Made by a program: the position numbers and the translations under genes
Source: an uncultured Paraprevotella sp.
GTDB taxonomy: Bacteria > Bacteroidota > Bacteroidia > Bacteroidales > Bacteroidaceae
Length of the DNA stretch: 16,844 nt
Assembly (NCBI GenBank): GCA_910584955.1
Contig: CAJUDC010000045.1
Coordinates: 1-16,844, forward strand
Direction of reading: 5' to 3'
The notes under the pieces: model-generated
What the model saw: the letters and a program-made list of their open reading frames with translations, nothing else
Told to the model about the DNA's origin: nothing
The model's database searches: none
Shown here: in pieces, positions 7,993-15,447 of the stretch
How the letters are laid out: each line of letters starts with the position of its first letter
Position numbering within the stretch: the stretch's first letter is position 1

Positions 7993-9186
7993 CTACCGGC
8001 CGACGTTCTTGCCAAACGGATAGGGCGTCCGGGCGGCTTCCCGCATCCGGGCGATCACCATCGTATCACAAGGATACGCCTCGTTCCGCCGGTCAAACAA
8101 GGCAAAACCGTCTCCCCGACGCGACAGATAGCCGTTGTCCCACACAAAAGGAACGGCACCGTTCCGGCGCGCGGTCTCCACCACTTTTCCATAATAATAG
8201 GCCCGCGAAGCACGCCTGTCCGCTTCTTCCGGGACAGGTCTGGCGGCTCCGGTCCAACCGGCACCGAATTCCCCCAGCACCACGGGGATCCCCCGGTCGG
8301 CATAGCACGACTTCAATCGGGCAAAGACCCGTTCAAGTTCCTCTTCCTGTCCGGCGGGCGCTCCCTGCTCCCGATAAGGTTGCCCCCAATAAAGCTGTGT
8401 AGCCCCCATGCAATAGGGATAAGGCGCATAGTAATGGACCTCGACCAGCAACCGCCCGGGTTCGCTGTCCGCAGGCAACGTCAGTAACGAAGGACCGAAA
8501 TCAGGATTGGCCACATACGTCTGCACCACCAAGGCCCGGCGGGCATTCCGTCCGCCCGTACGACGGACCGTTTCCACAAACACACGATTGTAGCCGTTCT
8601 GCACCTCGGCGTTTTCTGCCGTGGGCTTGCCCCAATGGTCAGGCAAGTGCACTTCGTTGGTACCGGCAAAAATCAACCGGTCGTCGTACGCACGAAAGGC
8701 TGTGGCTATTTGCTCCCACAGCCGGCGTTCCCGGGCATACACGGCAGCCGAATCGGCATAAAAAGGATAGCTCTCCATCCACAATTCGTGATGCGTATTG
8801 AGAATCACAAACAGATCATTATCCAAACACCAGTCCACCACTTCTTTCACACGGCGCATCCATGCCTCGTCCACCGTTGCCCCATCGGCCCCGCAATGAG
8901 GATACCAACGAACGGGAAGGCGCACGGCATTGAACCCCGCAGTCGCCACAGCATCGATCAGCGCACGGGTCAAAGGCGGATTACCCCATGACGTCTCGCT
9001 ATGCGCCGCATCACCGGCAAAAGCCTCCAACGAATTACCGGCATTCCACCCGATACCGATAGAAGCCGCCAAGGTCTGCGCATCGCGCATGGGCGGTGCC
9101 TGCCCCATCCAACGACGTGTTCCGCATCCCGTCACCAACAGTGTCAGCAACGCCACATAAACCCCTACGATTCGTTTTCTCTTCAT
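7993..9186 (-). CDS. Glycoside hydrolase family 5 lipoprotein (endo-beta-glucanase-like, GH5_4-type)
   Basis: This 397-residue retaining glycoside hydrolase is anchored as a lipoprotein. The signal peptide ends in a clear lipobox, LVTGC, with C21 as the acylated residue. The GH5 fold is shown by GWNAGNSLEA (47-55), SWGNP (66-70), N130-THH, the acid/base E178 in AGTNEV, H251 in VEVHYYAPY, the nucleophile E306 in LGEFG and W349 near the end of the barrel. These patterns resemble GH5_4 endo-glucanases and xyloglucanases of gut Bacteroidetes, so a beta-1,4-glucan or another beta-glycan backbone is the default guess. It sits between glmM and GH2. The nearest upstream element is the glmM terminator, whose T-run ends 18 nt before this start, leaving little space for a separate promoter. 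The link between a glucanase and a sulfatase/nagA set is unexplained. Confidence 0.9.
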   Translation of the reverse strand: MKRKRIVGVYVALLTLLVTGCGTRRWMGQAPPMRDAQTLAASIGIGWNAGNSLEAFAGDAAHSETSWGNPPLTRALIDAVATAGFNAVRLPVRWYPHCGADGATVDEAWMRRVKEVVDWCLDNDLFVILNTHHELWMESYPFYADSAAVYARERRLWEQIATAFRAYDDRLIFAGTNEVHLPDHWGKPTAENAEVQNGYNRVFVETVRRTGGRNARRALVVQTYVANPDFGPSLLTLPADSEPGRLLVEVHYYAPYPYCMGATQLYWGQPYREQGAPAGQEEELERVFARLKSCYADRGIPVVLGEFGAGWTGAARPVPEEADRRASRAYYYGKVVETARRNGAVPFVWDNGYLSRRGDGFALFDRRNEAYPCDTMVIARMREAARTPYPFGKNVGR

Positions 9187-9204
9187 GGTGCATCAAGGCA
9201 AAGT

Positions 9205-9260
9205 AAAAAGCCGTTGCTTCCGGGACGCGCTCACAAAAGCCATACCCCGGAAACAACGGC
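9205..9260 (-). terminator. Intrinsic terminator of the glmM-like gene
   Basis: On the minus strand a 15-bp stem with one mismatch (9246-9260 with 9210-9224, 21-nt loop) is followed by five Ts (9209-9205). It starts 13 nt after the glmM-like stop codon and ends only 18 nt before the GH5 start codon. Confidence 0.85.
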
Positions 9261-9273
9261 ATTCATTCATTTA

Positions 9274-10662
9274 TCAACGGGCAAAACTGTATACCACGTC
9301 CATAATCTTCTTGCCGATCTCATCGGCGGCCTCCATCGTGGCGGCCTCGGAATAAACACGGATAATCGGCTCGGTGTTGCTCTTACGCAAGTGAACCCAT
9401 TTATCGGGGAAGTCTATCTTCACACCGTCTATGTCGTTCACTTCTTCGTTCTTGTACATCTCTTTCACTTTGGCCAAAATGGCATCCACATCCGTTTCCG
9501 GGGTCAGGTCGATACGGTTCTTGGCAATAAAATACGGCGGATAAGTAGCCCGCAGTTCACTGGTCTTCATCCCTTTCTTAGCCAGATAGGTCAGAATCAA
9601 GGCTATGCCCACCAACGCATCCCGACCGTAATGAGCCGCCGGATAAATCACACCGCCGTTGCCTTCGCCGCCAATCACGGCATGCGTGTCTTTCATCTTG
9701 GTCACCACATTGACCTCGCCTACTGCGGAAGCATTGTATTCGCAGCCGTATTTACGTGTCACATCACGCAAAGCGCGCGTTGAGCTTAAGTTGGAAACAG
9801 TATTTCCCGGCGTATGCTGCAAGATATAATCGGCAACGGTAACCAAGGTATACTCCTCGCCATACATCGTACCGTCCTCACAGAACAGAGCCAGACGGTC
9901 CACATCCGGGTCTACGACAAAGGCAATATCATGCTCGCCTTTCTGCATCAACGCCTTAATGTCCGTAAGATTCTTTTCCAACGGTTCGGGATTATGCTGA
10001 AAATCGCCCGTAGCCTCGGTAAACAGGCCCGTCACCTGAGCCACACCCAGTTGCTCAAGCAATTTGGGCAGAATGATACCGCCCACGGAGTTCACACAGT
10101 CGATAGCCACTTTGAAGCCGGCCTTGCGAATAGCCTCTACATCTACCAACTCCAAGCCCTTAACCATATCAATATGTTTCTGGTCGTAGGTATCGTTTTC
10201 CGTATAAGAACCCAGATGGTCTACGTCGGCGTAGTCGAAATCTTCGGCCTCGGCAATACGCAACACTTCGTTTCCTTCTTCCTTATTCAGGAACTCGCCC
10301 TTCTCGTTCAACAGTTTCAGTGCATTCCACATACGGGGATTGTGCGAAGCCGTAAGGATGATACCTCCGCAAGCTCCCTCCATCGTCACGGCAATTTCGG
10401 TAGTCGGAGTAGAAGCCAATCCGATGTTTACCACATCAAAACCCATTCCCATGAGCGTACCGCACACTACGTTCTTCACCATCTCACCGGAAATGCGGGC
10501 ATCACGGCCCACGACAATCTTATTGCTTGTAACTTTTGTCGTCTTTCGGATCAAAGTGGCATAAGCCGATGTGAATTTTACAATGTCAAGCGGATTTAAC
10601 GTATCGCCGGCCTTGCCGCCAATGGTTCCGCGAATACCGGAAATTGATTTGATTAAAGTCAT
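9274..10662 (-). CDS. glmM: Phosphoglucosamine mutase-like alpha-D-phosphohexomutase
   Basis: This cytoplasmic phosphohexomutase probably interconverts GlcN-6-P and GlcN-1-P for UDP-GlcNAc synthesis. At 462 residues it has the four family motifs in order: the phosphoserine loop TASHNP with S106, the Mg-binding DPDVDR loop with D251, D253 and D255, the sugar loop GGEGNGG (331-337), and the phosphate loop RKSNTEP near 426-432. The sugar loop differs from the GGEQSGH of classical proteobacterial GlmM and resembles archaeal and Bacteroidetes members. Phosphomannomutase or phosphoglucomutase activity is therefore possible, and the symbol is tentative. I chose the ATG at 10662 because the family consensus begins MTLIKSISGIRG; the in-frame extension to 10806 has no family-like sequence. 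A strong TTTG-N20-TAAATTTG promoter lies about 180 nt upstream, implying a leader of about 170 nt. NagA downstream makes GlcN-6-P, the presumed substrate here. Confidence 0.88.
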   Translation of the reverse strand: MTLIKSISGIRGTIGGKAGDTLNPLDIVKFTSAYATLIRKTTKVTSNKIVVGRDARISGEMVKNVVCGTLMGMGFDVVNIGLASTPTTEIAVTMEGACGGIILTASHNPRMWNALKLLNEKGEFLNKEEGNEVLRIAEAEDFDYADVDHLGSYTENDTYDQKHIDMVKGLELVDVEAIRKAGFKVAIDCVNSVGGIILPKLLEQLGVAQVTGLFTEATGDFQHNPEPLEKNLTDIKALMQKGEHDIAFVVDPDVDRLALFCEDGTMYGEEYTLVTVADYILQHTPGNTVSNLSSTRALRDVTRKYGCEYNASAVGEVNVVTKMKDTHAVIGGEGNGGVIYPAAHYGRDALVGIALILTYLAKKGMKTSELRATYPPYFIAKNRIDLTPETDVDAILAKVKEMYKNEEVNDIDGVKIDFPDKWVHLRKSNTEPIIRVYSEAATMEAADEIGKKIMDVVYSFAR

Positions 10663-10841
10663 AAATAATATATTTAGGGTTTTATGTATTTTGCTGTATT
10701 CTCCGAGTTGTCTTTTCGCCGTACCTGCAACCGGCCTTGCCTGCCTCAAAAACATTCCGGCAGCACAAAACCCTGCATTCCGATATACAAACGGCTGAAC
10801 ACTCATAACAAAGGGGTATTTATCATCTTCACAGTTATTTG

Positions 10842-10873
10842 CAAATTTAATAAAAAGCTATTCCGCCGCCAAA
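10842..10873 (-). promoter_or_regulatory. Promoter of the glmM-like gene (-33 TTTG, -7 TAAATTTG)
   Basis: On the minus strand TTTG (10873-10870), a 20-nt spacer and TAAATTTG (10849-10842) give both Bacteroidetes promoter elements at ideal spacing. The transcript would begin near 10835, leaving a leader of about 170 nt with no recognised riboswitch. The rest of the 420-nt gap (10663-11082) holds the AT-rich hairpin at 10876-10909 and the promoter of the divergent gene; no small gene was seen. Confidence 0.7.
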
Positions 10874-10875
10874 GA

Positions 10876-10909
10876 AAAAGAAAAAAGTTTTTTAAATCTT
10901 TTTTCTTTT
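10876..10909. repeat. AT-rich perfect inverted repeat in the divergent intergenic region
   Basis: A perfect 12-bp inverted repeat pairs 10876-10887 with 10898-10909 around a 10-nt loop (TTTTTTAAAT). One arm is all purine and the other all pyrimidine. It lies just upstream of the glmM -33 element, between divergent genes, so a terminator role is not expected. An UP-like element or protein-binding site is possible. Confidence 0.6.
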
Positions 10910-11034
10910 CGTGTGATTCAATTTTTAAATACGCCTGTTAACAACAAACTCCGATGCCAACCGGTTGCCGTTCAAACGACAGACACGAAATAAAATAATT
11001 GCAGAAAGGAGCCGTGCCGTTGCTCCGAAAAAGT

Positions 11035-11042
11035 TATCTTTG
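11035..11042 (+). promoter_or_regulatory. -7 promoter box of the DUF6250/HMA-AraC pair
   Basis: TATCTTTG matches TAnnTTTG and lies 40 nt upstream of the DUF6250 start. No good -33 element is present. A 5-bp inverted repeat (GGAGC 11008-11012 with GCTCC 11022-11026) sits just upstream and may be chance. Confidence 0.6.
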
Positions 11043-11082
11043 CCAAGGCAATAAAAACGTTTGCTCTGAAAAAGATCCGACT

Positions 11083-11772
11083 ATGAACAGCATAAGAAAA
11101 ATAGGGCATCGAATATTTCTGTTTCTTGCCGGCAGTGTGATACAGTCTGTGGAACTGTCGGCACAAACCGATTTGTGGCAACCGGAGGCGGAGGCACCGG
11201 AAAGCCGGATCGTATGGAAGGGCGACACGGTCGAAATATTCGCACCTAAAGGACTTACACTGTGGTATAAAGAGAAAATATCCGGCAACGTCGTCATTCG
11301 ATACGATGCCTGTATCGTAAACACCGGAAAAGCGGGCGAGCGTACCAGCGACCTGAATTGTTTCTGGATGGCTTCGGATCCGCAAGCCAAAGATATATGG
11401 GAACGGATGGCGGAACGCCAAGGCATCTTCAACCGTTGCTATGCCCTGAGAATGTACTACATGGGATACGGGGGTAATTATAACACCACCACGCGTTTCC
11501 GCCGTTACGACGGAAACGAGCGGGGTATCCGTGAACCGGAATTCCGTCCCGGCATCCTTCAGGAATATACCGACAGCGCTCACCTGCTGGAACCGAACCG
11601 CTGGTATCATATCCGCCTGGAATGTATAAACGGGAAAGTGCGCTATTTTATAAACGGAACGTGTCTGGTCGACTATACCGACGCACATCCGCTCACATCC
11701 GGCTGGTTCGGATTCCGCACGACTTTCGCACACGCTTTACTCACCAATTTCCAAGTCCTGCAAAAACCATGA
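11083..11772 (+). CDS. Secreted DUF6250-type protein
   Basis: This 229-residue exported protein is of unknown function. A basic then hydrophobic N-terminus suggests a signal peptide cleaved around residues 27-28 (ELSAQ). The mature part looks all-beta. The stretches YYMGYGGNYNTTTRFRRY (125-142), EYRPGILQEYTD-like (153-164), WYHIRLE (174-180) and GWFGFRTT (207-214) match my memory of DUF6250, a domain found near polysaccharide-degrading genes in Bacteroidetes. The C-terminal portion has the look of a concanavalin-like beta sandwich. No catalytic residues can be assigned. I chose the start at 11083 because the signal sequence begins there; an in-frame start at 10999 would precede the promoter box. 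Its TGA overlaps the ATG of the next gene (ATGA at 11769-11772), so the two are translationally coupled. Confidence 0.78.
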   Translation: MNSIRKIGHRIFLFLAGSVIQSVELSAQTDLWQPEAEAPESRIVWKGDTVEIFAPKGLTLWYKEKISGNVVIRYDACIVNTGKAGERTSDLNCFWMASDPQAKDIWERMAERQGIFNRCYALRMYYMGYGGNYNTTTRFRRYDGNERGIREPEFRPGILQEYTDSAHLLEPNRWYHIRLECINGKVRYFINGTCLVDYTDAHPLTSGWFGFRTTFAHALLTNFQVLQKP

Positions 11773-12341
11773 GCGACACCACCCATCTTTATATCAAGAA
11801 CATGGTCTGCCAGCGCTGTATCATGGCCGTCTCGGACATCCTCCAGCGGCTCGGTCTGCATGCGCAGGAAATCAGTCTGGGCACCGTAAAGCTGACCGTC
11901 CCCTTGAAACAAGAAGAACGAGAAGCGCTCCGCACGGCTTTGCAAACCGTCGGATTTGAACTCATCGACGACAAGCGGATGCAACTCATCGAGCAAATCC
12001 GGCATGCCGTCATCCGCCTGGTACATCAGGAGGATTGCGTGCTCAACACCAAACTGTCCTACTACCTGCAACAGGCCTGCCACCGAGACTACAGTTCATT
12101 AAGCAAACTATTTTCAGACGTCAAAGGCATCAGTATCGAAAAGTACTACATCGCCCAACGTATCGAACGGGCCAAAGAGTTATTGATCTACGACGAACTG
12201 ACCCTCAACCAGATTGCCGACCGCCTGCATTATTCCAGCACGGCCCATCTCAGCGCCCAGTTCAAAAGCATCACCGGACTGTCACCCCGGCAGTTCAAGC
12301 TGAACAAAGGGGCCAAACGGCTCCCGCTCGACAAAGTATAA
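11769..12341 (+). CDS. HMA-like metal-binding domain fused to an AraC-type HTH regulator
   Basis: This 190-residue cytoplasmic protein looks like a one-component metal sensor and transcription factor. Residues 1-68 have the beta-alpha-beta-beta-alpha-beta pattern and a CxxC site (C14-Q-R-C17 after NMV) of heavy-metal-associated (Atx1/CopZ) domains. Residues about 90-185 are an AraC/XylS double helix-turn-helix: LSKLFSDVKGISIEKYYIAQ, then RAKELLIYDELTLNQIADRL and the signature SAQFKSITGLSPRQF. There is no cupin-type sugar-binding domain, so the ligand is probably Cu(I) or another soft metal. It lies directly upstream of the copA-type ATPase, its likely target. The start is fixed by the ATGA overlap with the DUF6250 stop. 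Domain calls rest on the sequence; the regulatory role is inference. Confidence 0.88.
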   Translation: MSDTTHLYIKNMVCQRCIMAVSDILQRLGLHAQEISLGTVKLTVPLKQEEREALRTALQTVGFELIDDKRMQLIEQIRHAVIRLVHQEDCVLNTKLSYYLQQACHRDYSSLSKLFSDVKGISIEKYYIAQRIERAKELLIYDELTLNQIADRLHYSSTAHLSAQFKSITGLSPRQFKLNKGAKRLPLDKV

Positions 12342-12378
12342 AGATGTAATATCTATCCATAATTCTGTAACGGAAGAT

Positions 12379-12400
12379 TGTCCCGGACAGCGTATCTTTG
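12379..12400 (+). promoter_or_regulatory. copA promoter with dyad candidate operator
   Basis: TATCTTTG at 12393-12400 is a -7 box 31 nt upstream of the copA start. Three bases before it lies the interrupted dyad TGTCC-C-GGACA (12379-12389), inside the spacer region where a repressor or activator would act. A promoter here means copA can be induced separately from the regulator gene. Confidence 0.6.
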
Positions 12401-12431
12401 TCTCCGTAGAACCGAATAAAACAGAAACGAT

Positions 12432-14654
12432 ATGCGAACCGTCAAACAGACTTTTCCCGTTACAGGCATGCATTGCGCCGTATGTGCCGCTCGGGTAAAC
12501 AAGATATTGAATGAACAGAACGGTGTAATCACCGCTCAGGTAAACCTTGCCGCCGCAACGGCTTTGGTAGAATACGACGCACAGACCTGCTCACCGGCCC
12601 AGTTGCAGCAGGTCGTGCAACGGGCCGGATACGACCTACTCATCGAACCCGCCGGGCAGGCCGAAGAAGAAGCCGAGCACCTCCGCCGCAAGAACTACAC
12701 CCGACTGAAACGGAGAACACTGCTCGCCGTCGTACTAGCCCTTCCCATATTCATACTAAGCATGTTCTTCATGGATGCTCCCGGAGCCGGCTACCTTCTT
12801 TGGCTGCTTTCCACCCCGATGGTGTTCGGTCTGGGGTTTCCCTTCTTCCGTACGGCGTGGGACCAGCTTCGCCAAGGCACTTCCAACATGGACACGCTGG
12901 TGGCCGGAAGCACCGGCATTGCTTATCTGTTCAGTCTGTTCAACCTGCTTTTCCCCGATTTCTGGCTCGAACGCGGCATCCGGCCTCATCTTTATTTCGA
13001 AGCTTCTTCGCTCATCATCGCTTTCATTCTCGTGGGCCGTCTGCTGGAGGAACGAGCCAAACAACAAACCTCCGGCGCCATAAAAAAATTAATGGGACTG
13101 CAACCGCAGACCGCAACCGTCCTGAAGAACGGACAGGAAACGGTCGTACCGATACAGCGGATTCAACCGGGCGATTTGCTCCTTGTGAAGCCCGGCGAAC
13201 GCATCGCCGTAGACGGACGGATTGCAAACGGACGGTCGTACGTCGACGAAAGCCTGTTAAGCGGAGAACCGGTGCCTGTTCTGAAAGAGACCGGTTCCCA
13301 GGTATATGCCGGCACCATCAACCAAAAAGGCGCGCTTTACTTCCACGCCGAGAAAACAGGCTCCGACACCCTCCTGGCACAGATCATCCGCCTGGTACAG
13401 GAAGCCCAAGGAAGCAAAGCCCCCGTGCAACAGACGGTAGACCGCATCGCGGCGGTATTCGTACCCGTCATTTGCGGACTAGCCGTTCTTGCATGTATGG
13501 CATGGAATATATGGGGCGGTGACAACGGGTTCACCTACGGTCTGCTGGCGCTTGTCACAGTGCTCATCATCGCTTGCCCGTGCGCGCTGGGACTGGCCAC
13601 TCCGACCGCCATCATGGTGGGAATCGGCAAGGGAGCGGAGAACGGAATCCTGATAAAAGACGCCGTCAGTCTGGAAACAGCCCGCAAAATCGACACCATC
13701 GTAGTGGACAAGACCGGTACCCTCACCGAAGGACATCCCACAGTGACAAACGAACAAGGGTTAAAAGAGAATCCCGCATACCGGAAAACACTCTGTGCAC
13801 TGGAGAGCCTGTCCGAACATCCGCTGGCCGAAGCCGTAGTACACTATCTGAACGAACAAGCGCTCCCCACAGTCGACCGCTTCGAGAACCTGCCGGGACG
13901 GGGGATCACCGGTACCGTCAACGGAACCGTTTACTACGCAGGCAGCCTGCAACTCCTCTCCGAAAAAGGGATCTCCCTGACCGAGGACCAACAGCAACAA
14001 GCTGCTGCATGGGAAAACGAAGTCCGGACCGTCATCTGCCTGGCCGATACTCATCGGGCACTGGCCCTGCTGGCCGTCAGCGACCGCCTGAGGAGCACCG
14101 CCGCCGAAGCGATCGGTGAACTGCAACACCTGGGCATCACCGTACACATGCTGACAGGCGATAACGAGAACACCGCCCGTTCCACGGCTTTCCACACCGG
14201 CATCCGTCACTGGAAAGCAAGGGCCTTACCACAAGAGAAAGCCGCATATATCAAACGTTTACAGGACGACGGACATGTCGTCGGCATGGTGGGCGACGGC
14301 ATCAACGACAGTGCCGCCCTGGCCTGTGCCAACCTGAGCATCGCCATGGGACAAGGCAGTGATATTGCCATAAGCACCTCAATGGTCACGATTCTTTCAC
14401 CCGACCTGCACAAGTTATCCGATATGGTGCGCTTGTCCGTCCTCACCGTACGTACCATCCGGCAGAATCTGTTCTGGGCTTTTATCTACAATCTGATAGC
14501 CATACCGGTTGCGGCGGGTGTGCTCTACCCGTTCAACGGCTTCCTGCTGAATCCGATGATCGGCGGAGCAGCCATGGCTTTCAGCAGCGTAAGTATAGTG
14601 ACCAACAGCCTGCGCCTGAGATTCAAAAAGCTCGGCACACACAAACGTTCTTAG
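12432..14654 (+). CDS. copA: Copper-exporting P1B-type ATPase
   Basis: CopA is an inner-membrane pump that uses ATP to export Cu(I) from the cytoplasm. The 740 residues hold one N-terminal HMA domain (GMHCAVC, C15 and C18), then eight expected membrane segments. Catalytic motifs are the actuator SGEP (277-280), the metal-binding CPC (382-384), the phosphorylation site D426 in DKTGT, HP (463-464), the TGDN nucleotide site (575-578) and GDGINDS (621-627). The Cu(I) signature is complete: Y686-N687 in the seventh membrane segment and MAFSS (715-719) in the eighth, which favours Cu/Ag over Zn/Cd. It lies 90 nt after the HMA-AraC gene with its own -7 box. It ends 7 nt from the convergent SDR gene with no terminator between them. 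Confidence 0.96.
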   Translation: MRTVKQTFPVTGMHCAVCAARVNKILNEQNGVITAQVNLAAATALVEYDAQTCSPAQLQQVVQRAGYDLLIEPAGQAEEEAEHLRRKNYTRLKRRTLLAVVLALPIFILSMFFMDAPGAGYLLWLLSTPMVFGLGFPFFRTAWDQLRQGTSNMDTLVAGSTGIAYLFSLFNLLFPDFWLERGIRPHLYFEASSLIIAFILVGRLLEERAKQQTSGAIKKLMGLQPQTATVLKNGQETVVPIQRIQPGDLLLVKPGERIAVDGRIANGRSYVDESLLSGEPVPVLKETGSQVYAGTINQKGALYFHAEKTGSDTLLAQIIRLVQEAQGSKAPVQQTVDRIAAVFVPVICGLAVLACMAWNIWGGDNGFTYGLLALVTVLIIACPCALGLATPTAIMVGIGKGAENGILIKDAVSLETARKIDTIVVDKTGTLTEGHPTVTNEQGLKENPAYRKTLCALESLSEHPLAEAVVHYLNEQALPTVDRFENLPGRGITGTVNGTVYYAGSLQLLSEKGISLTEDQQQQAAAWENEVRTVICLADTHRALALLAVSDRLRSTAAEAIGELQHLGITVHMLTGDNENTARSTAFHTGIRHWKARALPQEKAAYIKRLQDDGHVVGMVGDGINDSAALACANLSIAMGQGSDIAISTSMVTILSPDLHKLSDMVRLSVLTVRTIRQNLFWAFIYNLIAIPVAAGVLYPFNGFLLNPMIGGAAMAFSSVSIVTNSLRLRFKKLGTHKRS

Positions 14655-14661
14655 GAGAGCA

Positions 14662-15378
14662 TCACATCCGACACCACAACTCACCCGGCATCAAGCGCAG
14701 CAACAAGGCCACATAGCGCCAGCGCCGGGAGACATAAACCACTTTCTGCCGCTCTATCGCCCGATGGATGCGGCGGCAGGCCTTATCCACCGGAACAATC
14801 CAGAAGAGCCCTTCTCCCTGTGCCATCGCCGTGTCTACAAAACCGGGCCGTATATCCGTTACCGTTATCGGCAATCCGGTTTTATGCAGCCGTTGCCGCA
14901 GTCCTTCCAGATAATTCATCTGAAAAGCTTTCGAGGCATTGTATGCCGGTGCCGCTCCACTGCCGCGCAGTCCGCCCACGGAGGAAATCGCGGCCAGATG
15001 GCCCTGCCCTTGTCGTTCAAAATAGTTCACGGCCCAATCCGTCACCCGCGTCCAGCCCTCCACGTTCACGGCAAGCGTGCGACATTCCGTCTCCACATCC
15101 AGACGGGGATTCAGCTCTCCGGTTCCTGCCGACAGAATCAGCACATCCACCCCGCCCAAGCGACCGGCCAATTTGTCCAGACAAGAAGCTACCATCTCTT
15201 TCTGCGCCACATCGCAAGGTTGCGCCACAACCACATCGGGATGTTCCCGACACAAAGCATCCAGCCGCTCGCTCCTGCGCCCCATCACACCGACCCGGGT
15301 TTGCCCCTGTGCGGCATACAATCGGGCCAGTCCTTCTCCGATCCCGGACGTAGCCCCCAGAATAATCACTCGTTTCAT
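14662..15378 (-). CDS. Short-chain dehydrogenase/reductase (SDR), NAD(P)-dependent
   Basis: This is a 238-residue classical-type SDR oxidoreductase, probably cytoplasmic. The nucleotide-binding GxxxGxG is G8-ATS-G12-I-G14. The loop R34-R35 after beta-2 favours NADPH. SAG (83-85) replaces the usual NAG. The catalytic set is S132 or S133, Y146 and K150 (YNASK). RPGF(V)DT at 177-183 is the usual loop after beta-6. The last 30 residues (RRWRYVALLLRLMPGELW) are hydrophobic and basic, suggesting membrane contact as in some SDRs that act on lipids. The substrate cannot be read from sequence. It lies 69 nt downstream of the Crp-type regulator on the same strand, with a terminator in between, and no clear promoter was seen. 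It converges on copA. Confidence 0.9.
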   Translation of the reverse strand: MKRVIILGATSGIGEGLARLYAAQGQTRVGVMGRRSERLDALCREHPDVVVAQPCDVAQKEMVASCLDKLAGRLGGVDVLILSAGTGELNPRLDVETECRTLAVNVEGWTRVTDWAVNYFERQGQGHLAAISSVGGLRGSGAAPAYNASKAFQMNYLEGLRQRLHKTGLPITVTDIRPGFVDTAMAQGEGLFWIVPVDKACRRIHRAIERQKVVYVSRRWRYVALLLRLMPGELWCRM

Positions 15379-15408
15379 CGTAATCGTCTCATTGAATTAT
15401 ACACCCGC

Positions 15409-15436
15409 AAAAATAAGCGGTCCGACCGTATTTTTT
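15409..15436. terminator. Intrinsic terminator after the Crp-type regulator
   Basis: AAAAATA-AG-CGGT-CCG-ACCG-TATTTTT forms a stem of 4 GC-rich plus 7 A/T pairs with a 2-nt bulge. The A/T arms give a T-run on either strand. It lies 12 nt after the regulator stop and 30 nt before the SDR start. Confidence 0.7.
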
Positions 15437-15447
15437 CTTGAACGAAT

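Noticed and set aside
7986..8000. GCCGG-CTCTA-CCGGC hairpin over the GH5 stop codon
   Set aside because: Only 5 bp and not followed by a T-run on the minus strand, so not a credible terminator.
10663..10806. N-terminal extension of the phosphoglucosamine mutase-like protein
   Set aside because: The family consensus starts at MTLIKSISGIRG; the extension shows no similarity pattern and is better read as leader RNA.
10958..10967. CAACCGGTTG palindrome in the glmM/DUF6250 gap
   Set aside because: A perfect 10-bp palindrome that does not extend further, and not positioned on either promoter's core elements.
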